Below, in pieces: positions 17,045 to 26,039 of a stretch of DNA of 64,000 nucleotides. A program made the position numbers and the translations under genes. This DNA is from CALODP01 sp942492055 (GTDB taxonomy: Bacteria; Bacteroidota; Ignavibacteria; Ignavibacteriales; Melioribacteraceae). The number at the start of each line of letters is the position of its first letter. Position 1 is the stretch's first letter. The notes below the pieces were generated by a model, which saw only the letters and a list, made by a program, of their open reading frames with translations, ran no database searches and was not told the origin of the DNA. The stretch covers positions 248,001 through 312,000 of the forward strand of contig CALODP010000023.1 in NCBI GenBank assembly GCA_942492055.1, read 5' to 3'.

Positions 17045-19804
17045 ATGGAAGTTAAAGAAAAGCAACAGAATATTGCGGAAGCAGAACCGAAGAAATTTAA
17101 ATTCCTACGAGAAGAAGTAAATGAGTATGATGAATTCTCGGAACAGACCCACCAGCGATTAGCCGATACTTTATATGATATCATTAAAGATGATTCCGAA
17201 GGGGGATTAACTATCGGTTTGGAAGGAGAATACGGATCTGGGAAATCGACTGTTGTTTCTCTTTTGAAGAAAAAGCTAGATGAGAAGAAAGATATCGGAT
17301 ATGTCTATTTTGACGCTTGGGCATATGAAGGAGATAACCTAAGAAAAGTATTTCTTGAGAATTTGATTGAATCTTTCAAAGCAAATAATGATAATAATGA
17401 TTCGGAACAAATTAAAAAGCTTGAAAAAAAACTTTATAATAAAAAAATAAAGAAAAAAATTATTCCTAAAAGATCTATTTCAAAGGAAGGGAAAATATTA
17501 TCAGTTTTGGCAATGTTAGTACCTCTCGGGATAGCATTATTATCTACTATTGATTTTTCTGAAATTACTTTATCCCATACAGGAGTAATACATTGGCATT
17601 TTATTATTGCGATTATTTTGTGTCTTCTTCCTTTTCTATATTCTATGTGTAAATTGTTAGGAAACAAGTGTAAGTTGGATGGTATTAATTTTATAAATAA
17701 CGAATCAATAAAAGAACAAATAAAGGAAAAATGCATAGAAGAGGATAAATCTTCTATTCAATTCAAAAAGTATTTCGAGAAAATTATTTCCTTTTGGATT
17801 GAACAGCACGAATTGAAATCTGTAGTTATAGTATTGGATAATCTGGATAGAATAGATCCGAATGTATCATTACGTTTATGGTCTACACTACAAACTTTAT
17901 TCGCACATAGAAATCCTTACAATAGCAAGGATGAATTGTATAAAAGGCTATGGGTAATTGTACCTTACGATTATGAGGGAATCAGGAAAATATGGGACAA
18001 TAATGCTGAACAATTTCCGGAAATTAATGAAAAAGTTCTTTCTGAGCATAATCTTAAAAAAGATGATATCCCGAAATTATTTAAAAGTATCAGAGCTGTA
18101 AAAAGTACCGCATTTCTTGAGAAATGTTTCCAGATCTGTCTGGAAGTTCCAAAACCGTTTTATTCCAATTGGATAGAATATGCAAGGTTAAAAATTAATA
18201 AAGCCTTTTATGGTTATGATATAAGAGACAGAAATGAGATATTACAGATCCTTATGGACACAAGAGAAAGCTTATTAGATATTCCGACGCCACGTCAAAT
18301 TATAAACTATATTAATTATATCAGAGTATTAAGAAAGTCTGCTGACGAAGAGATTTCTTTGAGAAGCATATGTCATTATGTTATATTAAAATATATAAAT
18401 AATAGATTCTCTCAAGAGGAGATGAGGGCATTATTAGTTAATAATAGAGATGTATTTTCGATTAGGAAGAAGTTAAAAATCAGTACAAACCGTTTAGAGT
18501 TGGCTGCATTGTTATTTGGAACTAATACAAAGAATGGTATGCAGATATTATTAAAAGAGATGATTATTGAAGATACTGTTGAAGTAAATGACTATCCACT
18601 CAATGAATTAAAAAAATATCTGGATATCTATGGAGAAGCTTTTATTATCGTACTAAAAAGTATTATTGATAATCTAGATGGAATTAATTTGATAAAAATG
18701 GCGAGGGTGACATTTGAATTATTAAAAGATAGAGATCCAAAAATAATAAAGACTTATTTTAATATAATCATCGGAATGGATAATATATTGGAATGTGATT
18801 TGTCTAAAAGTGATTGCGAATTTATTATTAATGCAATGTATTATTATAGGGAAGAAGAGAAAGTAGAATTGCATTTAATTCTAAGTAAAATTACTTATGA
18901 AATAAATGGATATAATCTTGAAAATGATAATGAAGTGAAAATAAAGAGATATGTTTTTTTGTTAAGAGCACTCTCAATGTACGAAAAATATGTAATAGAA
19001 AAATCTAAAATAGATATTGTTGATCTAGATTTTTGGGATAATCTTCTTAAAGAAAGCAAGAATAATGATTGTGAATTATCTAAGATGATATTGCCTGATA
19101 TAAGATTATTGGAAAATTTTTCTAAAAATTACAATTTGATGAAAACAGATATTGTTATTAGTGCGTTATATTTCGAATATTTTACTAAATCTAAATTAAG
19201 GAATTGGCCAATTAAATTAACTGGATATTGGTGCACGGAATATTTTTATAGGAATATAAAGCTATTAAAAATTAATTCGGATTCAATAGTAGAGAACTTG
19301 TTTTGGATTTATTGTGGTAATCCTAAAATAAGAAAGCAAATGAATAAGCTAATATTCGAAAAAGTATTTACACAGATATTTGAAAATATTAGCAAAGATA
19401 TAAGTTTTGTGATGTCGCAAATACTTCGTTTGTATATTAAATTCTGTGATGACAGATTTTCTAAAGAAATAATATTATCCATGAATATATTATATTCGAG
19501 ATTTACAGAAGATTTATCTGATGATCATGAAAAGGTGATAACTGATACTTTGCTTGCATTTGTTAGAATAAATAAAGAATTGGGATTCTTGTTCTTTGTT
19601 CTTGATAATTGTGGTCCTAAAACTGTAAAAAGAATATTTAACTCTTTGGAAATAGAAGAATTAAATGAAATAAAAAGAAATGATGACCTATATAATGAAT
19701 TAGCCAAATTAGACAAAAAGTTTCATGAAGAAGTAAAAGAATTCATAATTCGATTATTTGGGAAAATTCCTAATTATAATGATGATTATTCAGAAAAATA
19801 TTAA
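17045..19804 (+). CDS. KAP-family P-loop NTPase with membrane hairpin
   Basis: This 919-residue protein (from the chosen ATG) has the KAP NTPase layout. Walker A GEYGSGKST is at residues 61-69. Two closely spaced transmembrane helices are inserted in the P-loop domain at ~145-205 (VLAMLVPLGIALL and HFIIAIILCLLPFLYSM). Walker B VVIVLDNLDRIDP follows. The C-terminal 550 residues are helical and rich in Lys, Ile, Asn and Glu, without recognised motifs. KAP proteins are cytoplasmic-face membrane NTPases, sporadically distributed; some belong to phage-defence loci. A TTG start at 16976 is possible but lies just after the preceding terminator and lacks a ribosome site. Base composition is more AT-rich than the flanking genes, suggesting acquisition by transfer. 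No partner gene is adjacent. Confidence 0.85.
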   Translation: MEVKEKQQNIAEAEPKKFKFLREEVNEYDEFSEQTHQRLADTLYDIIKDDSEGGLTIGLEGEYGSGKSTVVSLLKKKLDEKKDIGYVYFDAWAYEGDNLRKVFLENLIESFKANNDNNDSEQIKKLEKKLYNKKIKKKIIPKRSISKEGKILSVLAMLVPLGIALLSTIDFSEITLSHTGVIHWHFIIAIILCLLPFLYSMCKLLGNKCKLDGINFINNESIKEQIKEKCIEEDKSSIQFKKYFEKIISFWIEQHELKSVVIVLDNLDRIDPNVSLRLWSTLQTLFAHRNPYNSKDELYKRLWVIVPYDYEGIRKIWDNNAEQFPEINEKVLSEHNLKKDDIPKLFKSIRAVKSTAFLEKCFQICLEVPKPFYSNWIEYARLKINKAFYGYDIRDRNEILQILMDTRESLLDIPTPRQIINYINYIRVLRKSADEEISLRSICHYVILKYINNRFSQEEMRALLVNNRDVFSIRKKLKISTNRLELAALLFGTNTKNGMQILLKEMIIEDTVEVNDYPLNELKKYLDIYGEAFIIVLKSIIDNLDGINLIKMARVTFELLKDRDPKIIKTYFNIIIGMDNILECDLSKSDCEFIINAMYYYREEEKVELHLILSKITYEINGYNLENDNEVKIKRYVFLLRALSMYEKYVIEKSKIDIVDLDFWDNLLKESKNNDCELSKMILPDIRLLENFSKNYNLMKTDIVISALYFEYFTKSKLRNWPIKLTGYWCTEYFYRNIKLLKINSDSIVENLFWIYCGNPKIRKQMNKLIFEKVFTQIFENISKDISFVMSQILRLYIKFCDDRFSKEIILSMNILYSRFTEDLSDDHEKVITDTLLAFVRINKELGFLFFVLDNCGPKTVKRIFNSLEIEELNEIKRNDDLYNELAKLDKKFHEEVKEFIIRLFGKIPNYNDDYSEKY

Positions 19805-19812
19805 AAGAAAGA

Positions 19813-19944
19813 GGAGATGTTTTCCCCATAACAGTCGGCGGAAAAATATTTACTTCGATTATAGCGCTAATTGGAATAGGGATAGTGGCTATACCGACAG
19901 GATTGATAGCATCCTCATTGACAAATATTATTAAGAAAGAATAA
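19813..19944 (+). pseudogene. Remnant of a voltage-gated-type potassium channel (C-terminal 44 codons)
   Basis: Starting 9 nt after the KAP stop, one frame reads GDVFPITVGGKIFTSIIA, continuing IGIGIVAIPTG, then ends at TAA 19942-19944. This is the segment of a Kv-type channel from the last residues of the TVGYGD selectivity filter through the S6 gate helix. The filter's first half and the whole voltage sensor are missing. Upstream in-frame sequence has stops and no similarity. There is no start codon that would give a functional channel, so this is a gene fragment. A good terminator follows at 19992, perhaps the original channel terminator. Confidence 0.75.
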
Positions 19945-19991
19945 AGAAAAATATAACGAATATTGTAATATTATAAATATTAGTTCCATTA

Positions 19992-20024
19992 AAGCCCCTA
20001 AGAACCCTTCTTAGGGGCTTTTTT
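19992..20024 (+). terminator. Strong rho-independent terminator
   Basis: A perfect 11-bp stem AAGCCCCTAAG / CTTAGGGGCTT with a 7-nt loop is followed by TTTT. It lies after the potassium-channel remnant and terminates KAP transcription. Confidence 0.9.
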
Positions 20025-20176
20025 ATTTTAAAAATCGTATAAATATCAGTTAGAATAAATTTAATATTATATATATGTAAAAAATATATGTATATTCGGA
20101 ACCTTCTAAAATAAGATAAAAGAAGAATTATCCGATTTGAAACAACTTTGTTATTTATTCATAAAGAGAGGAAAAT

Positions 20177-21337
20177 GTGAGAAAGATATTTTACTATGTG
20201 TTATTGATTTTTATAATTTCGTCAGGATTTATTATGGCAAATTATCCTACTCAGGGAACATGGAGATGGAGAAATGACGACGGAGGAGAAGCTAATGCGA
20301 CTTTTAAAGCAGAGGAAAAAACAGCAATTACAATTGAAAATACTGATCCAATAAGAATCAGATTTGAAGTATATGATTCGGATGAGCAGGTTATGAATGG
20401 TCCTATTGTTCTAACAGTAAAGTTAACTTATAAAAAAGGAGCAGAAGGAGAATGGAAAGAGATCTCTTCTTCAAGTACTGAGTTGGATTTTATAATGATT
20501 GATTCTCCTAATATTACAAACGGAACAAATTGTACTTCCGATTTATTATCAAATCATATGGGAGATGTTTCCTCAGAAGGAAAAATATTCGATGATACTC
20601 CGAACAGTATTACTTTTAATGAAAATGTTAATGTGGAGATAGAATATTGCATAAAACCAACCGATAATATTACCGGAGGGGAGACATATTATTTCAAATT
20701 GGTTTCAATTACAACTAATGAAAATCCTGTTGAAAATATTGCATCATTATTTGCTGATGTTTCATTACCTGTAGAATTAGCAACATTTTCGGGCAAAATA
20801 ATTGAAAAGAATATTGTGCTATTCTGGGAGACCGCAACAGAGAAGAATAATTACGGTTTTGAGGTAGAAAGAAATACTGCTTCGAATAATGAAGAGAATA
20901 GCTGGGAAAAGATTGGCTTTGTTGCCGGAAACGGAAATAGTAACTCTGTGAAATCATATTCCTTTACCGATTCCTCCCCGAGAGAAGGAAAGGGTACTTA
21001 CCGTCTGAAACAGATAGATTTGGATGGGAAATATAAATATAGCAAAGAGATTGAAGTAGAATATAGCGGAGCGAAAGGATTCGCTTTGGAGCAGAATTAT
21101 CCTAATCCTTTTAACCCGACAACGAAGATAAGTTACAATATGGCAAAGAGAGGAAATGTAACTATTAAGATCTTCAATTCAATCGGAGAAGAAGTAAGAG
21201 AACTTGTAAATATGACTAAAGAGGTCGGGAACTATTCGGTAGAGTTCAATGCAGGAGATTTACCGAGCGGAACTTACTTCTGTGTAATGAATACCGCTGG
21301 TTACAGAAAAACAAATAAGCTGATTTTAATAAAATAG
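20177..21337 (+). CDS. Secreted protein with type IX sorting domain (paralogue A)
   Basis: The 386-residue protein starts at GTG. A signal peptide (to ~residue 21) is followed by a beta-rich domain of about 170 residues containing TWRWRNDDGG near its start, of unknown function. A conserved linker (PVELATFSGK) leads to a Por/type IX sorting domain with NYPNPFNPTTKI and the terminal KLILIK. Residues ~195-386 are nearly identical, also at DNA level, to the C-terminal half of the gene at 23197, while the N-terminal domains are only distantly alike. It is probably an exported surface or extracellular protein; the ligand or activity is unknown. Confidence 0.85.
   Translation: MRKIFYYVLLIFIISSGFIMANYPTQGTWRWRNDDGGEANATFKAEEKTAITIENTDPIRIRFEVYDSDEQVMNGPIVLTVKLTYKKGAEGEWKEISSSSTELDFIMIDSPNITNGTNCTSDLLSNHMGDVSSEGKIFDDTPNSITFNENVNVEIEYCIKPTDNITGGETYYFKLVSITTNENPVENIASLFADVSLPVELATFSGKIIEKNIVLFWETATEKNNYGFEVERNTASNNEENSWEKIGFVAGNGNSNSVKSYSFTDSSPREGKGTYRLKQIDLDGKYKYSKEIEVEYSGAKGFALEQNYPNPFNPTTKISYNMAKRGNVTIKIFNSIGEEVRELVNMTKEVGNYSVEFNAGDLPSGTYFCVMNTAGYRKTNKLILIK
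20760..21337 (+). repeat. Direct repeat copy 1 (3' half of paralogue A)
   Basis: About 575 bp encoding the linker and sorting domain is nearly identical to 23754-24330. Identity is highest from ~20825 onward, with only scattered substitutions. The copies are separated by about 3 kb containing lnt. Confidence 0.85.
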
Positions 21338-21361
21338 AATAGAAAGATTTACTGTTATTAT

Positions 21362-21388
21362 AGCCCTTCGATAAGTATCGTGGGGCTT
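21362..21388 (+). terminator. Hairpin terminator after paralogue A
   Basis: AGCCCTTCGATA pairs with TATCGTGGGGCT (one mismatch, one G-U) with a 2-nt loop, followed by TTATTGTTTT. It lies about 25 nt after the stop codon. Confidence 0.65.
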
Positions 21389-21547
21389 ATTGTTTTCTAA
21401 TAGAATTTAATTTTATATTATCAGAATACCTCGTATGTAATATTCATCAAAAAATGTAATTTAATTCTTTAATTTATTTCCAAAAACCGTATATTTGCAA
21501 AGATTAAACCATTCGTAAGAAAAACATTACTCTAAGGAAGTGACAAG

Positions 21548-23116
21548 ATGAAAGAGGGAAAAGGGAGAGAAGCGTTCATTTTGCTCTTTTTTGCTCTTAT
21601 CGGGATAATTAACGGGTTTGCGTATAAGTATTTATTTTCATGGGCTGTTTGGGTTTCATGGATTCCTTTTTTTTATCTATTGAGAGATAAGACCGCGAAG
21701 AAGAGTATTTATTACGGAACAATTTCCGGGTTTTCCGCCGGAATGATTTTATTCTCATGGATGATTTCATCCGTTCAAAGATTCACCGGAAGCGATTCAT
21801 ATTTGGGAATAATTCTCGCTATATGCGCATCTCTATTTTTCGGGCTCTGGTTTGGTCTGTTCGGCGCGATCAATTCTTATTTCCTTAAGAAAAGAGAAAT
21901 AAACCAATCGTTAGTCCCTTTAATTGCCATAGCAGCTTCATGGGCGTTATTGGAATTTGTAAGATCATTAATACCGGTCGATATCCCATGGTTCTATTAT
22001 TCATCTGTGTTAAGTCAGGCTACAAATCCATATTCCATACAAATAATGGGAATTACAGGTTTTATCGGGATTTCTTTTGCTATTGCTTTGGTAAATATAT
22101 TCTTAACGGAGTTTATAGCAAAAAGAGAATTAAGGTATCTCTATTCCGGATTAGGTCTGTTCGTTGGTTATTTCTTTCTGAATTTTGTTCTATTGAATAT
22201 CGGGGATGACGCGAATATTCCCAAAGCTAAATTTTCCATGCTACAGGAAAATCTTAAAGCTGAAATGAGATGGGATCCTGCTACTGGAGATTCATTGGCA
22301 AATAATTTCTTTTCATTGGCTCAAAGAGCCGCAAAGGAGAATCCCGATTTCATTTTATGGAGCGAAGGAGCCATTCCCTGGGAATTTACTCCGAATGATC
22401 ATTTATTCCAAGAAATATTGAGAATAACATATTCAACTAAAGCTACTCACATATTCGGCTCGAATTGGCGCGCGAAGGGGAAGAAAAAGGGATATTATAA
22501 TTCTTTGTTCCTCAGCGAATATGACGGAAAAATAACCGGAAGATATGATAAAATAGATTTGCTTTCCGCCGTGGAAAAACCTCTAATCGATTTCGAACTC
22601 TTCGATTGGGTTAAATTGAATTTCTTCTCTGCCGGAATAAACGATAGCATTGTAAAAGGGGAAAATAGAAGAATATTCCGAAATAAGAGTATAAATATTG
22701 CGCCGTTGGTATGCAATGAGTCTCTTGGGAAAGCTCCGGCCTTAGAGGGGGTGGAAATGGGAGGAAATATTCTTATAAACCTAAGTAACGACGCATGGAT
22801 GGATGATTCTATACTTCCTTATCACCATTTCTATATGGCACTTTTAAGAACCGTAGAAAATAATCGTTATATGGTTTTGAATTCCAACAGAGGTTATTCC
22901 GGAATAATAGATAATAAAGGACGAGTGAGAGTAATTTCCCGTAATGAAACCGGAGAAACAATTTCCGGATTGGCAGGAATAATATCGGAGGATTCCGTTT
23001 ACTGTAAAGTCGGAGATATACCATTTATTGTACTCTTATTAATTCCTCTGATAATAGTAATGAAAATGAAGGATATAACGAAAACAAAGAAGATGAGGCG
23101 AATGAGAGAACAATAA
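21548..23116 (+). CDS. lnt: Apolipoprotein N-acyltransferase
   Basis: The 522-residue inner-membrane enzyme has six or more N-terminal transmembrane helices (to ~residue 220). A nitrilase-type periplasmic domain follows, and one C-terminal membrane helix (FIVLLLIPLIIVM) ends the protein. The catalytic triad is visible: Glu in LWSEGAIPW, Lys in RYDKIDLL and Cys in PLVCNESLG. The downstream NLSNDAWMDDS and MALLRTVENNRYMV segments are typical of Lnt. It transfers the third acyl chain to the N-terminal Cys of lipoproteins. The ATG follows an AAGGAAGTG ribosome site. The gene stands alone between two paralogous secreted-protein genes. Confidence 0.9.
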   Translation: MKEGKGREAFILLFFALIGIINGFAYKYLFSWAVWVSWIPFFYLLRDKTAKKSIYYGTISGFSAGMILFSWMISSVQRFTGSDSYLGIILAICASLFFGLWFGLFGAINSYFLKKREINQSLVPLIAIAASWALLEFVRSLIPVDIPWFYYSSVLSQATNPYSIQIMGITGFIGISFAIALVNIFLTEFIAKRELRYLYSGLGLFVGYFFLNFVLLNIGDDANIPKAKFSMLQENLKAEMRWDPATGDSLANNFFSLAQRAAKENPDFILWSEGAIPWEFTPNDHLFQEILRITYSTKATHIFGSNWRAKGKKKGYYNSLFLSEYDGKITGRYDKIDLLSAVEKPLIDFELFDWVKLNFFSAGINDSIVKGENRRIFRNKSINIAPLVCNESLGKAPALEGVEMGGNILINLSNDAWMDDSILPYHHFYMALLRTVENNRYMVLNSNRGYSGIIDNKGRVRVISRNETGETISGLAGIISEDSVYCKVGDIPFIVLLLIPLIIVMKMKDITKTKKMRRMREQ

Positions 23117-23196
23117 GAATATAATAATTGTATCCATTAGTTTTTTTCTCGAATCCAAAATAAATAAATATCTATAATAAATTAGGAAAAGAATAT

Positions 23197-24330
23197 ATGA
23201 TCAAGAAAATGCTCTTATTCATTTTAATATGTATCAATTTTTCTTTGTACGCTAATACTTCAAGTGTTGGGCACTGGAGATGGTGCAAAGATGACGCATC
23301 AGGAACCTGGCTTGGTGATGAAGATGCCGAAATAACGATAACCACGAATGATAACATAAGAATAAGAATGGAAATTTATGATAATGATCCACAAGGGTAT
23401 ACTGATCATACTAAACAAATTTCATTAGGCTATTTTATTAACGGAGCAAATAGATATATAATTAGTGATGATAATACTAAGCACTTTATAATGAGCGATA
23501 CTCCTTTTTGGGAAAATAATTCCGAGACAAGTAGTGATTTGTTATCCGCAACAAATTCATTGCCTAGTGGGAGCGGACTAAGATTTGACGCTGCACCGAC
23601 GTTTTTAATAAATTGTTATGATAATAAGAGATTCGAAGTAGAGTTTTGTATTAAGCCGACAAGCAATATTGTACCTGGGGAAAAATATTATTTTTATCTT
23701 GATTGGCAAGGAACTATACTCGGAAGTCTTAATCCTATTTTAATGGTATCGGACGCTTTACCGGTAGAATTGGCAACATTTTCCGGGAAAATGAGTAAAG
23801 AGAATATTGAGTTACTCTGGGAGACTGCAACAGAGAAGAATAATTATGGTTTTGAGGTAGAAAGAAATACTGCTTCGAATAATGAAGAGAATAGCTGGGA
23901 AAAGATTGGCTTTGTTGCCGGAAACGGAAATAGTAATTCGGTAAAATCATATTCTTTTACAGATCCCTCCCCAAGAGAAGGAAAGTCTATATATCGTCTG
24001 AAACAGATAGATTTGGATGGGAAATATGAATATAGCAAAGAGATTGAAGTAGAATATAGAGGAGCAAAAGGATTCGCTTTGGAGCAGAATTATCCTAATC
24101 CTTTTAACCCGACAACGAAGATAAGTTACAATATGGCAAAGAGAGGAAATGTAACTATTAAGATCTTCAATTCAATCGGAGAAGAAGTAAGAGAACTGGT
24201 TAATATGACAAAAGAGGCCGGAAACTATTCGGTAGAGTTCAATGCCGGAGATTTACCGAGCGGAACTTACTTTTGTGTAATGAATACCGCAGGGTATAGA
24301 AAAACCAATAAGCTTCTTTTGATAAAATAA
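23197..24330 (+). CDS. Secreted protein with type IX sorting domain (paralogue B)
   Basis: The 377-residue protein has a signal peptide (to ~residue 20, ending SLYA). A ~165-residue beta-rich domain contains GHWRWCKDD, echoing TWRWRNDD of paralogue A but otherwise divergent. The C-terminal half (residues ~187-377) is almost identical to that of the protein encoded at 20177, including NYPNPFNPTTKI and KLLLIK. It is probably secreted by the type IX system; the function of the N-terminal domain is unknown. The pair looks like a duplication in which the exposed domain diversified while the export and anchor half stayed constant or was homogenised by gene conversion. Confidence 0.85.
   Translation: MIKKMLLFILICINFSLYANTSSVGHWRWCKDDASGTWLGDEDAEITITTNDNIRIRMEIYDNDPQGYTDHTKQISLGYFINGANRYIISDDNTKHFIMSDTPFWENNSETSSDLLSATNSLPSGSGLRFDAAPTFLINCYDNKRFEVEFCIKPTSNIVPGEKYYFYLDWQGTILGSLNPILMVSDALPVELATFSGKMSKENIELLWETATEKNNYGFEVERNTASNNEENSWEKIGFVAGNGNSNSVKSYSFTDPSPREGKSIYRLKQIDLDGKYEYSKEIEVEYRGAKGFALEQNYPNPFNPTTKISYNMAKRGNVTIKIFNSIGEEVRELVNMTKEAGNYSVEFNAGDLPSGTYFCVMNTAGYRKTNKLLLIK
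23754..24330 (+). repeat. Direct repeat copy 2 (3' half of paralogue B)
   Basis: This is the counterpart of 20760-21337. Same-orientation copies this similar are substrates for recombination or gene conversion; recombination between them would delete lnt. Confidence 0.85.
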
Positions 24331-24347
24331 TTATATATAGAAGACCT

Positions 24348-24389
24348 ATTAATATACCCCGGAGTATTTAATATCGGGGTATATTAATA
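24348..24389 (+). terminator. Hairpin terminator after paralogue B
   Basis: A perfect ~15-bp stem TATTAATATACCCCG / CGGGGTATATTAATA with a 12-nt loop lies 18 nt after the stop. Confidence 0.75.
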
Positions 24390-24525
24390 AAATATCTACT
24401 TTTCTACTTTCCTATTATCAGAAACATTTCTAAGTTAGCAAATTGAATAATAAAATTGTTATTTTGATATAATTCTTATTATTTATCTGCAATGAATCAA
24501 TTATTCCGAATATAATGAGGTTATC

Positions 24526-25272
24526 GTGAAAAAAAGTCTGATAGTTTTATGTTTGTTTGCTACAAGTTTTCTGTACGCGCAAAATAAGTTCGATTTCGAT
24601 AAGTTTAATGATGCATATTATTACCTTTCTCCAAAGGAATTCAAAGGATTCTCTGCCGATGTAAAGATTGATCTTTTGGATAAGATCAAGGGGCAAATTG
24701 CCCAAACTCCAAACGCGGAGCAATTTAATAAAATTGCTTTTAAGATTAAATACTGGGGCCCCGATAGCTCCGAAGTAACCGTTGTTAATGAGTTTGAGTC
24801 GAACAATCCCCAATTTAACGCTCAGATGGGGCAAGCAATCTCAGGAATTAAGCAAAGTATTCAAGGATTGGTAATAGCCTACGGAGAAGTTGTTCAGAAC
24901 GGAATATTAAATACAAAAAAATATGATTTCAAAGTTGAGAAAGCGGGGAAATCGTTCAAGTTATATTATAAGCAAGATGGTATGGACGCGATAGATTTTG
25001 TTACTTTACCCGATATAGTAGATTCGTCAATATTAAAAGGGCCTCAGGGAGAAATACTTGGTCTTACCGAATTTACAAAAACTAATAAAGGGAAAAAGAT
25101 TTTGACTAAAATGGAGGTGATAATGAATAAAGTTATTAATATTACCACCAAATTCGAATATCAGCAAATAAAAGGATACTATATTCCTAAGACGGTTAGC
25201 GCAATAACAAGATCTCCGCAAATGAACGTGGATGTTAATATAGAATTGCAAAATGTTATGTTGTTCAAATAG
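24526..25272 (+). CDS. Secreted protein of unknown function, possibly LolA/LolB-like fold
   Basis: The 248-residue protein starts at GTG. A signal peptide (MKKSLIVLCLFATSFLYAQ; cleavage near residue 18) is followed by a beta-rich chain with alternating hydrophobic strands (SSEVTVVNEFES, KKYDFKVEKAGKSFKLYYK) ending in YYIPKTVSAI and a final strand. The pattern resembles outer-membrane lipoprotein-carrier-like proteins of Bacteroidota, but no diagnostic motif is present, so this is only a fold guess. It precedes a BI-1/YccA-like membrane protein gene by 15 nt and is probably cotranscribed. Confidence 0.6.
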   Translation: MKKSLIVLCLFATSFLYAQNKFDFDKFNDAYYYLSPKEFKGFSADVKIDLLDKIKGQIAQTPNAEQFNKIAFKIKYWGPDSSEVTVVNEFESNNPQFNAQMGQAISGIKQSIQGLVIAYGEVVQNGILNTKKYDFKVEKAGKSFKLYYKQDGMDAIDFVTLPDIVDSSILKGPQGEILGLTEFTKTNKGKKILTKMEVIMNKVINITTKFEYQQIKGYYIPKTVSAITRSPQMNVDVNIELQNVMLFK

Positions 25273-25287
25273 ATAAGCGATAAACGA

Positions 25288-25974
25288 ATGGAAAAGAATG
25301 CAAGTTTAATGGGTGAAGAGAGTAGCGTATTTAAGAGGCGTGAAACAACAGATGCTCTGATAGGGAACGGAGTTTATAATTTAATAATCGGAATGGTTCT
25401 CTGTTGGGGATTTCTAATAAATTATCTTATGGTAAAATATATTCCGGTAGAAACCGTTTATAATATAGATGGTAGATTATTTTTGCTCGGGTATTTTGTG
25501 CTATGTTTCGGCGGAGTTTATTTATTCGAAAAGTCATCGAATCCGTTTGTCAGTTTTCTGGGATATAATCTGGTAGTTATACCTTTCGGGTTTATTATTA
25601 ATATAGTTGTCAGTCAATACGATTCTTCTCTGGTAATGGACGCGATTAGAATAACCGGGATAGTAACGGCGATAATGATGCTTGCGGGAGTTCTTTTCCC
25701 TGAATTCTTTAAAAGAATAAGCGGGACTCTAACAATCGCCTTAATATCGGTAATAATTGTTGAATTGATTGAGATATTTATCCTGGGATATCATTACGGA
25801 ATAATCGATTGGATAGTAGTAATAATATTTTGCGGATATATCGGGTATGATTGGGGAAGAGCGAATGTCATTCCGAAAACTGTGGATAACGCGATCGATT
25901 CCGCCGCGGCTCTTTATATGGATATAATAAATCTGTTTCTTAGAATACTTAGAATTCTCGGAAGAAAAAGATAG
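25288..25974 (+). CDS. Bax inhibitor-1/YccA-family membrane protein
   Basis: The 228-residue protein has about seven hydrophobic helices. Its C-terminal signature YDWGRANVIPKTVDNAIDSA followed by LYMDIINLFLRILRILG matches the YccA/BI-1 (TMBIM) family end, where the conserved Asp-containing helix precedes LDIINLFL. Family members act in membrane-protein quality control (YccA with FtsH) or as pH-dependent calcium leak channels. The gene lies 15 nt downstream of the secreted protein at 24526 and is convergent with rsmI. The initial ~25 residues are polar and cytoplasmic. Confidence 0.85.
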   Translation: MEKNASLMGEESSVFKRRETTDALIGNGVYNLIIGMVLCWGFLINYLMVKYIPVETVYNIDGRLFLLGYFVLCFGGVYLFEKSSNPFVSFLGYNLVVIPFGFIINIVVSQYDSSLVMDAIRITGIVTAIMMLAGVLFPEFFKRISGTLTIALISVIIVELIEIFILGYHYGIIDWIVVIIFCGYIGYDWGRANVIPKTVDNAIDSAAALYMDIINLFLRILRILGRKR

Positions 25975-26039
25975 ATTATTTGTTAAACCGGGCTGTGAAA
26001 ATTCATATGCCCGGTGAAACATTTTTATAAGCTAAAAAT

